Origin: Floccularia luteovirens
Taxonomy: Eukaryota; Basidiomycota; Agaricomycetes; Agaricales; Squamanitaceae
Assembly: GCA_009739215.1 (NCBI GenBank)
Contig: VSJF01000004.1
Location: 2,232,001-2,296,000, forward strand
Reading direction: 5' to 3'
Length of the DNA stretch: 64,000 nucleotides
Part shown: positions 1-11,709 of the stretch, piece by piece
How positions within the stretch are numbered: position 1 is the first letter of the stretch
Layout: each line of letters begins with the position of its first letter
The notes under the pieces: model-generated
Databases searched by the model: none
The model's input: only the letters and a program-made list of their open reading frames with translations
Told to the model about the DNA's origin: nothing
Translations under genes and position numbers: made by a program

Positions 1-294
1 CCCGGATCTCGATTCTACCATATTGCATAGATCTGGTATGCCAAAATGTCGAATTTCTATGTCCAATACACGTCACTCACTCGGACAGATCCAAGATGCG
101 TTACTTAGTTGTTATCTGGGATCCAAGAATTTTTAGTGGAACTTTCTCTCGTTCGGAATTTCTCTATCTCTGATCTCCAACAATACACAAATTTTCTTCA
201 AATTCACAGCGTTGGAAATTGAATTTTGTACACCATCAAATACATATTCGCAGTCAACAAGGGCACAGTTACAAATCCCGGACACATTCATGTA

Positions 295-864
295 TCATCG
301 TACAATCTTGACATTAATAATAGCTAAGATCACACCATCAGGGCTCTGTTCATAGAAATCTCCCGCAAAGATATATAGGGAAGCTTCATAGCCGAATCGG
401 AATGAATCGAGATCGAAGCACATAGGAGACTGTGTTACCCTCATGTATTCACTTCCATCCGGCATGATGCCGCAGTACTATAAAATATATAAATTAGCCA
501 TTATCATTCGAGAATTGCAGAAATACATACAAACTGTTGGCTGGTGTCTGCGTAAGTAACTGAGGTTTGGGGGCCAACGATGGAATGTGTGACAGTCGAG
601 CTATTTGATTCGCCTTAAGTAGGTAGCAGGGTGTAATTTATGAGCAGTATATAGTGGCTAGCAACGTGATCTGTACTCACCAAAAATTGCCACGAAGCTG
701 TGAGGCCCAGAAGAGGAAAAATCAGACTCGTAAATCAACAGATCTTGAGGGACTCGGAGTGCAGCCGATTCATCTCGTGGTTTCATGGTAGATGGTACAC
801 TATATACAAAAGCTGGGATCATGGCGGCCATCAAGGCTACCGAAGTCGTGTAAATGAAATGCAT
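295..864 (-). CDS. small secreted protein, family copy 1 (intact)
   Basis: Three exons read on the minus strand: 864-681, 613-531 and 477-295, with intron phases 1 and 0, giving about 149 residues. The protein starts MHFIYTTSVALMAAMIPAFV, a clear secretion signal, followed by a KPRDES segment that could be a processing site. Exon 1 ends in the family motif FVAIFG. The last exon carries PMCF and a beta-like stretch ending in INVKIVR. The same layout and motifs recur in copies 3 and 5 and in broken copies elsewhere in the window. I recognise no known domain, and the function is unknown. All splice sites are GT-AG and the frame is open throughout. Upstream lie the shared core promoter and a 5' leader containing a GTGAGT donor, so the mRNA probably has an intron in its 5' UTR. 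Confidence 0.72.
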
Positions 865-975
865 GGTTTAAAAAAGGCTGGTAGAAAAATAACGTCTAGA
901 GCGGGCAAAAGTCAACAAAAAAAACCGTGAGTAGAGAGGTATGGACTCACAAGAATGAGGAAGGAAGATAGCTGG

Positions 976-988
976 GACGGTTTTTATA
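976..988 (-). promoter_or_regulatory. core promoter of secreted family copy 1
   Basis: The minus strand reads TATAAAAACCGTC. The identical 13-mer lies upstream of copies 2 and 5, followed each time by a pyrimidine-rich leader and a 5' splice site (GTRAGTCC). It is therefore the likely TATA element of the family. Confidence 0.6.
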
Positions 989-2127
989 CATATTTCGTTG
1001 CTCGAATTATAAACCCAAACCTGTACAAGCATAGCATCACCTTTGGTATTTCTAGTGTGCAGAGATGATACCTGGTGAAGCTTGAAGAACAAGTGTCTAA
1101 ATTTAGACTTCGGGGGTTCGTGATAACGGATTGATCGATTTTTCGTTACGGGCTATGCATTTGACAACACATCGCTCAGTCATTATGAGACTGCCGTTGC
1201 AGTTTGTCTTCGGCCTTCCTGATTGCCACAAAAATATCTTCCAACAACTCACCCAGACGATGGTTAACTGCGTAACATCAAATCTATATTGATCTACGAA
1301 AAATCAGCGCCTGTAGGTTAAGTTATTCTCAATCAACGTCCTCGTGTTGTGTAATACCGTTACCTTTACTTGGGTAGTAGGTATTTGGGGACTGAAATTT
1401 ACAGGTTTCCCGGCGTTTTTGTGATTTTTAGTAATCACTGCATACTATATCGGTCAGTACGTTTTTTCTTTTTTCTTTGGTTCAATGGTACAGCCTGCAA
1501 TCTTACGTTGAACAGTATCAAGTCATCATGTAGGGCTGTACTATAACGTGAACACGACTTCGAATGTTAACTCAAATGTCAGTAACCTAACCGAAACTTT
1601 TGATGTTAACTCTACCAAAATATAAACTGATGCAGAAGGCGACATGCAACTCCCTGATATTCTGACTGCTGGATACAAAAAGATGGTACTCTTACATGTT
1701 TAAACACTTTCTACTCAGTACAATCACCACATTTTTTTTCACTTCTTTGATTTATCATCCCAAAATGACTCTACTTAATTATACTTCAAGTATCACCATC
1801 TCATGAATCACTTGACAAATTCTCCAATTGTCCTTGACTGTCCTTCATTACAGTCTTATCAATATCTTTCACTAAGTAGCTTAAATAAATGATACTCTCA
1901 ATACACTTAAAACGAATCCCCGTTGCCGTTCCACGTTTCAATTTTGAAACAATATCCCTTAAAATAGTAGTAGCAGGCACTACCGTGACTAAATCCGATT
2001 CATTGGGTCAATTCATAGCGTCAAAATCGAAATTAAATTAAATATCATATATCAGGGTGTACCCCATCAAGTACATATCAGCAGCCACTACAACAAGGGC
2101 ACAATTCCAAATCCCAGACATGTCTCA
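989..2127. other. intergenic, no gene seen
   Basis: AT-rich sequence upstream of copy 1 and downstream of copy 2. I see only short ORFs with no recognisable motif and no RNA gene. Confidence 0.5.
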
Positions 2128-2688
2128 CTACCCTACAACTTGAACATAAATGCTAGCAAGGATATGATTAACGTTGTACGGAGAGAAAGAAGTACTAGTC
2201 CCTTCGTAGATGCTTAATATAACGGTTTCGTTGAATACTTGGGCGCCTTCGAAGCACATAGGCATGGGTGTTGCGGTTATTGCAGCTTGAGTAATTTGGA
2301 AGTCACTCAATGACACAGTACTATATCAAAAAAATCAGTCATCAAGTAACGTTGAATCGTAAAATGGCATACAGCTTGTACGGTGGGATCTGGGTAAGTA
2401 ACCGAGGTTTTGGTATTAACATTAGCTTGTGTGACGACCTCGCTTGTTGACTCATCTTAGGTGGAAGGAAGAAGTATGAGTAGTATGTAGTGCCGACTAG
2501 TAATGTGGGACTCACCATGCGTAGCTACGTAGGGGGGTGGCCTGTTTATACCATCAACGAAACCATTGTATATCACCACCTTGAGCGACTGCAGATGAGT
2601 CATCTCGTGGTTTCATGTTGAACGGGACACTATACACAAGAGCCGGGATAGCAGCTATCAAAGCAACTGAACTGATAGAGAAATGCAT
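2128..2688 (-). pseudogene. small secreted protein, family copy 2 (frame-broken)
   Basis: The minus strand starts MHFSISSVALIAAIPALVYS, followed by KPRDDSSAVAQG, which matches copy 1. The frame then shifts by +1 near 2575-2590. In the shifted frame the text continues VIYNGFVDG and ends with YVATHG, equivalent to FVAIFG of copy 1. A second exon (about 2457-2378) is open, and the last exon keeps PMCFEGAQVF and ends YVQVVG. Joining exon 2 to exon 3 at the visible splice sites also gives the wrong frame. At least one and probably two single-base changes therefore separate it from a working gene. Promoter and leader are as well preserved as in copy 5, so the damage is recent or is a sequencing artefact. 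Confidence 0.6.
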
Positions 2689-2860
2689 GGTTTAATAGGT
2701 ATTGGTAGAAAAAAAAAGGATATCCAGGCTTGAAAGAAGTAGAGATCTCCAGTCATAAAAGTCAATATTTTTTTGTGAATAGAGGGATGGAAGGACTTAC
2801 AAGAGCGAGGAGGATTCTGGAGGAAGAAGAAAAGTGAAGTTCAGACATAATAGGATGAGA

Positions 2861-2873
2861 GACGGTTTTTATA
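2861..2873 (-). promoter_or_regulatory. core promoter of secreted family copy 2
   Basis: The minus strand reads TATAAAAACCGTC, identical to the elements of copies 1 and 5. A leader with an upstream ATG (MSELHF...) and a GTAAGT donor follows. The element lies 190 bp from the divergent carboxypeptidase start. Confidence 0.6.
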
Positions 2874-3062
2874 TTGTTTGTGCGCACTGTAAACCTATGT
2901 ATATGCATGACATTATCGATTGCAACCACTATATATAAACTATTATTACTAATCGACGTGGATAGCTTTGGTACTCGGTCCGAAAGTGTTTGAGTATCGA
3001 ACTTTGGGCCTCGCACGTAACTTTCACATTTCTTATCTTTTCCAAGATACGTGCTGCACGAT

Positions 3063-5227
3063 ATGTATCACTTTACGGCAGCTTTGCTCCTCGCTTTGTT
3101 CATTAGCGGGAGTGTTGCCGGTACTGGCATAAATTCTCGCGCTCCAGAAGTACAGAAGTCCTATTCTGTAAATACTCGAAGCTTGGCCTCTATCTCATCT
3201 GGGGGCTTCACTACTCTGTTGCATCCACATTTTCCGAACCACCAAGTGCGGGTGAAAAAGACGAAATTCTGCGACTCCACTGTGAAGTGAGTTCCGACCT
3301 TCCAACAATCTAATGGTTGTTGTCGCATGCTCAAAGTTATTCCATCTTTGGTAATCAGTGTCTATACAGGATACCTCGATGTAGATGAAGGTGCGAAGCA
3401 CTTGTTCTTCTACTTCTTCGAAAGCAGAAGGAATCCTGACAAAGGTATGTACCCATCAATCAAGGTGAAAGTATATACCTGATTTTATATCTATCTACAT
3501 TCACAGACGATGTGGTGATGTGGATCAATGGAGGTCTGTTTTTGGTGTTAGTAATATATAGCCATCATCCTGACCTTTCCCAGGGCCCGGTTGCTCGTCT
3601 TCGCTGGGACTTTTAATGGAACTTGGTAACCCAGTATCTATGTCTCACGCATGAATACGAACTGAGTGTGTTTTCACAAGGCCCTTGTAGCATAGATATG
3701 AAAAAAGAGTCTCAGAACGGCACAATTTACAATCCCTACTCTTGGAACGAAGAAGCCAACATCTTTTTCCTCGATCAGCCGTGAGTATCCTGGCTTATTT
3801 TTGGCGTAATCACGAATTCAGAAGGAAAACTCAGAGTTGGAGTCGGTTTCTCTTATGCGGACTTTGGAGAAACAATTAGTACGACTGAGGACGCCGCAAA
3901 GAATGTCCACGTTTTCGTCTCCATCTTTTTCGAGACTTTCGAACAATTCTCCGGACGGCCCCTCCATCTTTCCGGGGAATCATACGGTGTAAGTATTTTT
4001 GATTCGGATTATGATTGCTTCTGATGAATAAAAATGGTTAGGGCCGTTACCTCCCCGTGTTTGCAAGCGAAATTTATGACCAGAACCAAATTGCAAGTCG
4101 GGAAGGACGTCCAACTCTCAACTTGCAGAGTGTGTTGATTGGTAATGGCATAACCGATATCTCGACGTAAGTTCATTTCTTGCATCTGGTAAATTAGTTA
4201 CTAAGAAGAGTAACCTGTAGGTTATATCCAGGTCGTTATGAGGTTGAGTGTGGCACTTCATCTCTAGAAGTGCCCTTCCAATCAATATCAGCATGTGTCC
4301 GTATGAAAACTGCAGTATGCCATAATCCCATGAAACACAGAACATGACTAAATCCCATCCACTATAGCTTCCACGTTGCCAGAAGGCCATGCAAAAATCT
4401 TGCATTGATTCTTTCGATTCCATGAATTGTCGCGCGGCCGTTAATTTCTGTGACAGTGAAATGTCCACTTCAATGTGGGCAAGCGGTATGTGGGCTCTGT
4501 ACACCTGGGCTGACCTACTTCCTAACAAACAATCAGGGAGAAATGTATATGACATCTCGAAGGTAACTCCGATAAACACATCATCAACCTTTCAATGAAC
4601 TCCCCCTCTACAAACAGATGTGTGAAGGAACCCTTTGTTACAGTGAAAATGATGTTATCAAAGCATACCTGGATCTTCCTGAGACGCGAGAGCTGCTGGG
4701 TATCGAAGCTCCAGCCAACTTCTCGACCTGTTCTGATACTGTGGGCAAGAGCTTTAATGAACATATGGACAAATACGCTGTTCCAACTCAGAACTATGTT
4801 TCTGGACTTCTGGAACGGGGTGTCCGTGTTCTCATATATGCAGGTAACAATCGTTCTAAGAATGTCTCACTGGAATAACGGCAATTTTGGCTGATGCTTA
4901 GCTTGATACTAGGAACGTACGATTGGCAATGCAACTGGGTTGCGAACAAACTCTGGGTCGACAAATTAGAGTGGAGCGGACAAGCCGAATACCTAGCTTC
5001 AGGAATGGAAGAACTGGTCCGTAAATGGGAAAGTTGCGGGAGAGGTCGTACAAACACCTCTGCTCACTTTTGTTACTGTGAGAGGAGCAGGACATATGAT
5101 AAGTACTCCAATTTCCTTAAAAAGTCAACATTCTGACATTTCTCTGCTGATAGTTTACGTCCCACATGACAAACCTGCCGAGGCTCTGAATATGGTTTCT
5201 CGATGGTTGTCAAAAACGGAATTCTAA
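3063..5227 (+). CDS. secreted serine carboxypeptidase (peptidase family S10)
   Basis: Removes C-terminal residues from peptides in the vacuole or outside the cell. The start at 3063 gives a signal peptide (MYHFTAALLLALFISGS); an in-frame GTG at 3051 is not needed. About ten exons can be joined. Landmarks in order: NVYTGYLDVD, the oxyanion-hole motif WINGGPGCSSSLG, the nucleophile motif SGESYGGRYLP (serine split from the second glycine by an intron at about 3988), the aspartate region YAGTYDWQCNW, and the histidine motif GAGHM. The full catalytic triad is present and the length fits the family. The final intron (5099-5158) fits the conserved GHMVPHDKPAEA only if it has AT-AC ends. The gene diverges from secreted copy 2 and lies inside the secreted-protein zone. 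Whether the enzyme is vacuolar or extracellular cannot be decided. Confidence 0.9.
5099..5158 (+). other. putative AT-AC intron in the carboxypeptidase gene
   Basis: After GGACATATG the sequence reads ATAAGT and runs 60 nt to TTTAC, followed by GTCCCACATGAC. Excising this joins GAGHM directly to VPHDKPAEA, the standard S10 histidine region. A GT-AG reading (weak donor GTACTC at 5103) would insert three extra residues. A CTGAC branch-point-like site lies within the last 30 nt. Confidence 0.55.
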
Positions 5228-6296
5228 AACCTTAAAGTTGTTACGAATAAGGCGATTCTGAAGCATATCTTCTTCATGAAGCGGAGGTGTGTATGTAGGC
5301 TTAAAAAATCTCAAATTTCTCGCTGTTACCCTAATTATGGACCCATGCAATTCACATGGGCGAAATACACTCGGGAAAGGTATGATATAAATGAATGACA
5401 CGGTAATGCGATAAGTAACATCCGCAACCGGAAATAGCCAACCATATGGATGGTGTACAAGGATAGTTGTTAACTATCCAATAACGGCTTCCCTAGTCCA
5501 GAAAACGTACAAGTTCTACTCAGCCGTGCGCATTCATGTTTCCGATCAAATGGGGGCCAATGAATCGCCAATGAATCAATGTTCAGCGTTCAACATCAAC
5601 TATTTATTCATACCAGCCTACCTGGTTATACTGATGCCGAAGTACTGCTCTATGATTTGGTAGCTGTGGAGGAATTCCATTACTCTGGGAATTGACCGGC
5701 TCTACTTATGGCGACCAAGTTTACCAAAGCTGCACATAAACAACAACTTCGTTCTCCAAACAGGCTAATCTGCTTCTGAACCAGTCGTAACTTATGAAGG
5801 TCTCTCGACGTGCGAGACATCGTTCTCTTAATACTTGGCAAGTTGCAGTTACAGCTAGTCAGGATTACCAAATCTACTACAAGCTATTTTCCAGCTGTAC
5901 CCCAGCTCCCGACTACACCTCCTTGTGATCCATGGAACAATCATTGAGATGATCCCCACCCCCACCACTATTCCAGCCAAGCTTGTAAATTAAGGTTACT
6001 CTTGCAAACAGGTCTTAGGAATGTTTATTATATTCCATGCTCCAAGCGAACTTCGCAACCATCCAGGGCCAATGTCCAATAGAAATATTACGCACGAGTG
6101 GCAAAATAAACCAGTTGATTCAAAAATTTTGAGGCTTGGATGAGGCTGCACTGAGTGCAGTGTCAATAGAGAATCTACTATTCCTTGATCATAATAAGAG
6201 CATCCAGATGCTCGACCACTTTCTGGTGATCCTGGTCATGCCGACCAGTTCGACTACGACATCTAAAATCATTAACATAGACAATCCCAGGTGTGT
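5228..6296. other. intergenic, no gene seen
   Basis: No ORF with a signal peptide, domain or conserved motif was found. A start codon at 6136 opens a 138-codon frame that runs on into the relic leader. It looks fortuitous. Confidence 0.45.
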
Positions 6297-6560
6297 AAAA
6301 AAACCCATCTTATCATGTTTGAACTTCATTCAATTTCTTACTTCAACCTCTTGTGAGTCCACACGTTCTTCTCCAAGAATTTATATTGACATGACCATTT
6401 TAAGCATTCATTTTACTGCCCGGCGCAGATACTTCTTCAACTTCTCCAAACCACGTCAAATTCTTCAAAAGTGTTTCGACAACGATCGAGATTTGTTTGC
6501 TTGGTTCCCGGGTAAGGCGAACCTCGTGGTAATTATAGAACGCAGCGAGTAGGCGATCCT
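6297..6560 (+). pseudogene. relic leader of a dead secreted-family copy
   Basis: The stretch from about 6312 (ATGTTTGAACTTCATTCAAT) with a following TTGTGAGTCC donor matches the leaders of copies 2, 4 and 5 (ATGTCTGAACTTCATTCAAC). An acceptor-like CGCAGATACTTC also aligns with copy 5. The signal-peptide exon expected after it is not recognisable. I read it as the 5' end of an eroded seventh copy. Confidence 0.4.
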
Positions 6561-6813
6561 GGCCAGGGCATCAGTACGTTTTTAAAGCAGTGCAGGGGTT
6601 ACTTATAAATATCTTACGTAGTAGGTGAAAACGGGCTATGTCAAGCTCAGTTATGGACTTGCATATAAGTTTCAGATCGACCTAATAATATATCTCAACC
6701 GCCTATAAATTCAAATGGCATATGCAGTAGAATGTTACTAACTTCATTCCTTTAGACTCACACATCACTGCCTGGCGCATAACCATAAAATAAATTTCAA
6801 TCATCAAAAAGAC

Positions 6814-7329
6814 ATGCGTTTCTTCACGACTTCTATAGCCTTGATGGCAGCCATCCCAACTTTGGTGTACGGTGCACCTCCACACATACAATCGCGTGAC
6901 TCCAGTTCCAATGCCATTCAAATCTTAGTATCGCCAGGAACCGCGTTGTTCCAAGCCATCTTTAGTGAGTAATAATTTTGATTTATTATTTGGGACATAG
7001 TTCTTATACCCTTCAGCCCCGTCAGGTGATGTCAGCAGTGTGGTGACAGTAAATGTTACAACCGAAACCGAAGTCTTTTTTTTGAGCAACGGGATATTTG
7101 TGCGTTTGTTAGAGCTTGATAGACTTGATAAAAATAATTTTTGCTATAGAAATGTGAAACTACATTCCTTGGCAATGATGATCTGGTTTCGGGGACTATA
7201 CCAAGCTGCTTCAGGGATGTCACTTCGGGAGACTTTGGTAGATCTGCAACATTGAACATTTTTGATGCAAGCACCCCCAACGGGGATGTCGTGGGTACTA
7301 TAAATGTTGTGGTTAATGAAGCGCAGTGA
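6814..7329 (+). CDS. small secreted protein, family copy 3 (intact)
   Basis: Three exons, 6814-6964, 7017-7099 and 7150-7329, with intron phases 1 and 0 as in copy 1, coding for 137 residues. The start MRFFTTSIALMAAIPTLVYG is a signal peptide and is followed by QSRDSS. Exon 1 ends ALFQAIF in place of FVAIFG. Exon 2 contains VVTVNVTTETEVFF. Exon 3 contains TIPSCF and ends GTINVVVNEAQ, aligning with the PMCF and INVKIVR ends of copy 1. There is no Ser/Thr-rich insert. The full TATAAAAACCGTC element is not found directly upstream, so this copy may be driven differently or be silent. Function unknown. Confidence 0.72.
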
Positions 7330-8564
7330 TTTTTTTTTTCATTATCTTTGCTTAGTTCGTTACTTGTACGACCTTTCTATGAACGTCAGATTTTTGAAAT
7401 ATATGATTCATTATACACCCACTCCTTCAGTTGGTATTGTGTCATTAATCGTGTCAGGTTGTCCTGTTGTGTGGAAGGCCTTCCTGAGGAAGTTATCTGA
7501 GGAAGTAGTGCTGATTGTCTGGAGTAGTCACTTCGGGAATTTTGTCTAACGGGGAGGTCAACTCGCGAAATATTAGATGTGTAGGTATTTTTTTTGAATT
7601 CAATGCTTAATCTGTTAATGTCTATCGGTTGTCCTATTATAATGTTGATGTCCGCAAATTCCAGTGCATGAGGTGACCAAAGCTAAGTATATACATATCG
7701 GATTTGTGCTACCATTCATAATAATACAACTTGCATAGGTTTGCAAATAGGGACCGCAGGCCCTGCACAAAGCACAGCTGAGTCCCATATTATTTTTCCG
7801 TACGTGTGGGGACGTCATCGAAATACAGTGGAACAGCGCAAAGCTGACCTTGACAAATAGATGAACTGCTCTTGATATCTATAGTATTTTAACAGTTGTA
7901 AAAGTAATGATACAACTACTTAGATGTACCTACTGTAATTCGGAAAAGAATAAAGAAGCAAGATCGGAAGAGAAAATTTAGACCGAGCTAGCCAAATTAC
8001 ATATCTGCATTTGGACTTGAAAAATGGGGGTCATACCAAGTCGTGCAGAAACACAGTACAACAAATCGACATCATGCATCAGGTCCAGGAGCTACCGTAG
8101 TGGCCGTGTGGAATGGCTCTCAAACTAGAAGGTATCAGCCGTTTAAGCTGGAGGAGTTAGTTTTTATTTGGAATTTGCTGCCTGTACTAAGCTGTCTATG
8201 GTTTGCTTTTACGTGTTTCGTTGACATAATCTGTGCTGCACGGGTTACACGAACACTTCATTTGTTGCACTGGATCAAACACTCAGTTTGAAAGCTTAAA
8301 GGCGCCCTAACATTTAACATCGGTGAAAAAGACCTCCAGCCATCAACGACGGGAGCAAATGCGCGCTCTAATTAATCGAGTACTTAAAGTTACTAGCGAA
8401 TCCTGGCCAAGGTGATCAAGAGAGTTTGGCAGCGGTAGGTTTCCCTTTTTGCACCGACATTGCCCGATCATGATGTTGATGTTCCACATCGCAATCATGC
8501 GATAATCGATCTGGACTCTTTACATCAGTTTACTCATGTATGCCGTAAGTAGAATTCAATTTCG
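7330..8564. other. intergenic with relic repeat, no gene seen
   Basis: At 7657-7672 the sequence AATTCCAGTGCATGAG matches the start of the blocks that precede copies 4 (8565) and 5 (27231), so another decayed copy may have stood here. Other ORFs (such as 8043-8291) show no family feature. Confidence 0.4.
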
Positions 8565-9743
8565 AATTCCAGTGCATGAGCTGAGTGTTACCAAAGCTAT
8601 TCATGATAGACCACACTAAACCAGGAGCCTAAAAAAGTATCCCCGCGAACTGAGAAACTTTCAGTAAGTACTGCCTCCAACATTTTGTCTCTGCCACAGT
8701 CCCCGAAATTAGAAACGGACTATTTTTATGCTGGTGATTACGATGCTGCAACCCAATCCGGTAATAATAATTGATAATCCCTACTATCATGTCTGAATAT
8801 TATTCAACTTCGTCTTCTCCTTCCTTACTCTTGTAAGTCCTTTCATCTTGTTAATCAAGAAAGAAAAAATTGACTAGAGATTTTTTACTTCTTCGCCCAG
8901 TGCAGATGCTCTTTTTTTCTAACAAACCCTTTTGAAACATACATTTCTTCACGACTTCGATCGCTTTGATGGCAATTATCCCAAGCTCTTGTATCTGGTG
9001 TGCCCGTTGACACGAATCCCCGAGATAATTCACCTCGAAATGCAACTGCGAGTGCATCTTCGAGTGCAATTTCTAGTACAATTTCTGGTGCTTCTTCGAG
9101 TGTAACCTCGAGCACAACCTGAAGCATAATTTCTAGTGCAACCCCCAAGCATAACTTCGAGCACAGTTTCTAGTGCATCTTCGAGTGCAGCTCCAAGCAT
9201 AACCTCGAGTGCATCTGTGAACGCATCTACGAATGCAACTGCGTCCACATCCACACATGGACCTGGGTCTACGGATGTACCTAGTACGTTTACATTTGCG
9301 ACCTTTGACGGGTTAATAGTATATACACATGATATCGAGTACGTGGCCATTTATGGTGAGTATCGCATTATTGGTCATTATGTACTGGTCATAATTCATC
9401 CTCCTACCCAAGACAAATTAACAAGCCACAGTGTCATTGAGACCAATGTTGACGAGAATATCTTAGTCTTTTTGGCAAGCAACACCGAGCCATGTGTACG
9501 TATTTCTACAATTCAAAATTACTTGATGACTGACTGATTGTTTGATATAATATTGTATTACTTCAGCTCCTGGTACACACGATGGATCGGTGTCACCCAT
9601 GCCTGGCTGCTTCAGTGAAATCAGTCAAACAGGCTTCAACCTCAATTCTACGCTATCCATCTACTTAGGGAAATTTCAATGATCCCCAAACTTCCGATAC
9701 ACTTATGACTGAGGTTTCAGTCACAGTTGTATCCACTTCCTAA
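8565..9743 (+). repeat. dispersed duplicate of the copy 5 block
   Basis: From AATTCCAGTGCATGAG through the leader, signal exon, Ser/Thr repeat and both later exons, this stretch aligns base by base with 27231-28532, with substitutions and small indels. Recognisable shared pieces include TACTGCCTCCAACATTTTG, ATGCTGGTGATTA and GTGGCCATTTATGGTGAGTA. Both copies have the same orientation. Confidence 0.75.
8939..9743 (+). pseudogene. small secreted protein, family copy 4 (dead)
   Basis: Aligned with copy 5, the start codon is ATA (8939) instead of ATG. An extra base after ATTATCCCAAG shifts the signal peptide out of frame. In the last exon an extra base near 9670 turns the YLGDFNDP equivalent into a stop. 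The Ser/Thr-rich region (about 9040-9240), the VAIYG exon end, the second exon (DKLTSHSVIETNVD...) and the PMPGCF motif can all still be read. The TATAAAAACC box of copy 5 has no clear counterpart because the sequence just upstream is deleted. Confidence 0.75.
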
Positions 9744-10640
9744 ATGTATCCAGGATTTGCAATTGTGCCCTATTGATCGAACCCAATCAGAACTGGACCT
9801 GGATATGCATTTCCTATTATGACACCAATTGCAGTCACAACAGCCTCGATATGGACTCACGAAAAATCAGGACGTCGTACTTCTCACTAGGGAATTACCA
9901 AATTCCCCAAATTTACAGTTAGTATTAATCAACTCGCCTCAATCTAGCCCGAGCGTGTTATATTGTATAAGGCTTGGACAGTATTTATTAAACAGTAGGA
10001 CCGTTGATATTAATACCACGGTTTCAACTTCCTTTCTCAGATTTCTGAGGTTACTAGAGCTGATGATCCAATACAGCATCCTTCTCAAATTCAACTCTAG
10101 GCTACTTCTATGTATTTGGCAAGGAAGCTACGCTCTCCATCTTTTGATTGCTAGGGCTGAAGATTGGAGGTTAATTGACTTGTATTACTCGATCTCTTGG
10201 ATGTTCAAAACTACGCCATTCATTGGAGAGGGTAAAGCATGATACTTGTTACGTCGTTTCAACTCCTTCATCGGATACAAATATATATTTATCTCAAGTA
10301 TTTGTAAGTCACATATTGCCACGTTGGTATATTGATAGGCCTGGTCATCACCTTGCAATCTCTAATTGCCATGGCCGGTCGGAACCTTCGGAACTAACTA
10401 CAGGTGCTTATGTACCCGAATTTGATTTGCGATGAGACAGGCTTCAAGGTGTTAGTTGGCTGAGATATAGACATGAAGATCCGAGGCTATCCAAAATCTG
10501 TGCGCTTTCCATGTTGCCGGAGGAATTTTATTCTTGGTATATCATACATGACGATCGTTGCACCATACACTAAGTATACGTACCCATTTATGCAGCAGGC
10601 GGTGCGTGCTGTGCAGGACTTCTAAACATTAATTCAGCCG
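9744..10640. other. intergenic, no gene seen
   Basis: A 137-codon frame (9829-10242) and an 86-codon frame (10175-10435) overlap in different frames. Neither shows a domain or codon pattern. I treat both as chance. Confidence 0.4.
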
Positions 10641-10838
10641 TAGTCGTTTTATGTATAAAAGAGACCCCTTTCGTCATGTTGATATTTTCGAAGGCCCCTC
10701 TTCGTTTCATTTTTTCCCGTACTGTAAGTGCCCCATCCCAGCAATCCGTCATGAAACGTCGCTGATTCTATTCGTAGACTTATCCTTGACTACCTGGCGC
10801 ACAGACTTTTACTTTTTTTCTTCACAAAACAATCGAAC

Positions 10839-11383
10839 ATGCATTTTTTTACTCTTTGTTTGCCTTGACGGCAGCTCCCAGCTTTGGCATACAATATGCC
10901 TCTATGACTAAGTTCAAACATAACAGCTACGCAAGAAGTGGCATTTTTTGCAGGAAGTCCTCCTGGTGGTGCACGACCTTTTGGCCATTTATGGTCAGTA
11001 TCTATTGATAGTCCATCTTGAGCTTGAGCCTTCTTTCGCTTACACATATGCTCTGCAGACATAACAACGTCGTACCTACATTGGAACCTGCACCTGTTTT
11101 ACTAAACACATCGGTTCCGCTGGTAGGCTTTGATGCGGAAAACCTCCTATGTTATCCTGTACAGTTGACTTTTAATGGCTGCCGAGACTGATTACAGACC
11201 TGTGTGATTATTGCGAACGACTCATCCATTACATTGCCACCAACAAGCGTAACTACTGGTTGTTTCAAAGGCCGTCAAATAGTCGGTAAAGAAGTTGAGA
11301 TGTTCATTTATTCGGCTGCAGATTCTACGACTATCTTATCAACTGCTGCACTTTCCGTCCTCAGCCCTGCAGACCTCCAGTAA
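10839..11383 (+). pseudogene. small secreted protein, family copy 6 (decayed)
   Basis: The sequence starts ATGCATTTTTTTACTC, like copy 5, but meets a stop after eight codons. In another frame the signal-like region (LTAAPSFGIQYAS) can be traced, ending near CTTTTGGCCATTTATGGTCAGT, which is equivalent to the VAIYG donor site. Two later exons remain open: one with VPTLEPAPVLLNTSVPLVG, and a last one with TTGCFKGRQIVGKEVEMF that ends in SPADLQ and a stop, aligning with the PGCF exon of copy 5. A TATAAAAG element lies upstream at about 10652. Confidence 0.55.
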
Positions 11384-11709
11384 TTCCGCTCTGGTGTGGA
11401 CAATATTAATTTGAAGATGATCTTTGCATGACAACGATTTTACTGTGTGAAAAATACGTGAAAATAAGCAAACTGTCATAGAGACCGGTAATGAGTAAAA
11501 GGGAATCGACCGTTGTTTCGGGTCTCAGCCAAAATAACATAAAACCACACTTTCTTTCTTTTATTCCCTTTCATTCTTTCGTTCTCCTACTACTGTATTG
11601 TCTGTCTCCGGCTTGCCTGGTTGCAACCTGTCGTTCTTTGGGCTAGCCTTCGTTCATTTACAACTTCACTTCCGTTTCAGCAGGTCTTTCCCCTGAACAT
11701 TATTTCAAC

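Noticed and set aside
6136..6552. 138-codon plus-strand ORF
   Set aside because: It runs through a relic leader of the secreted family, has no signal peptide or domain, and its composition is not protein-like.
9829..10242. 137-codon ORF downstream of copy 4
   Set aside because: No motif, overlapped by another ORF in a different frame, in a region of decayed sequence.
10651..10911. 86-codon ORF over copy 6 leader
   Set aside because: It reads the leader and signal exon of copy 6 in the wrong frame.
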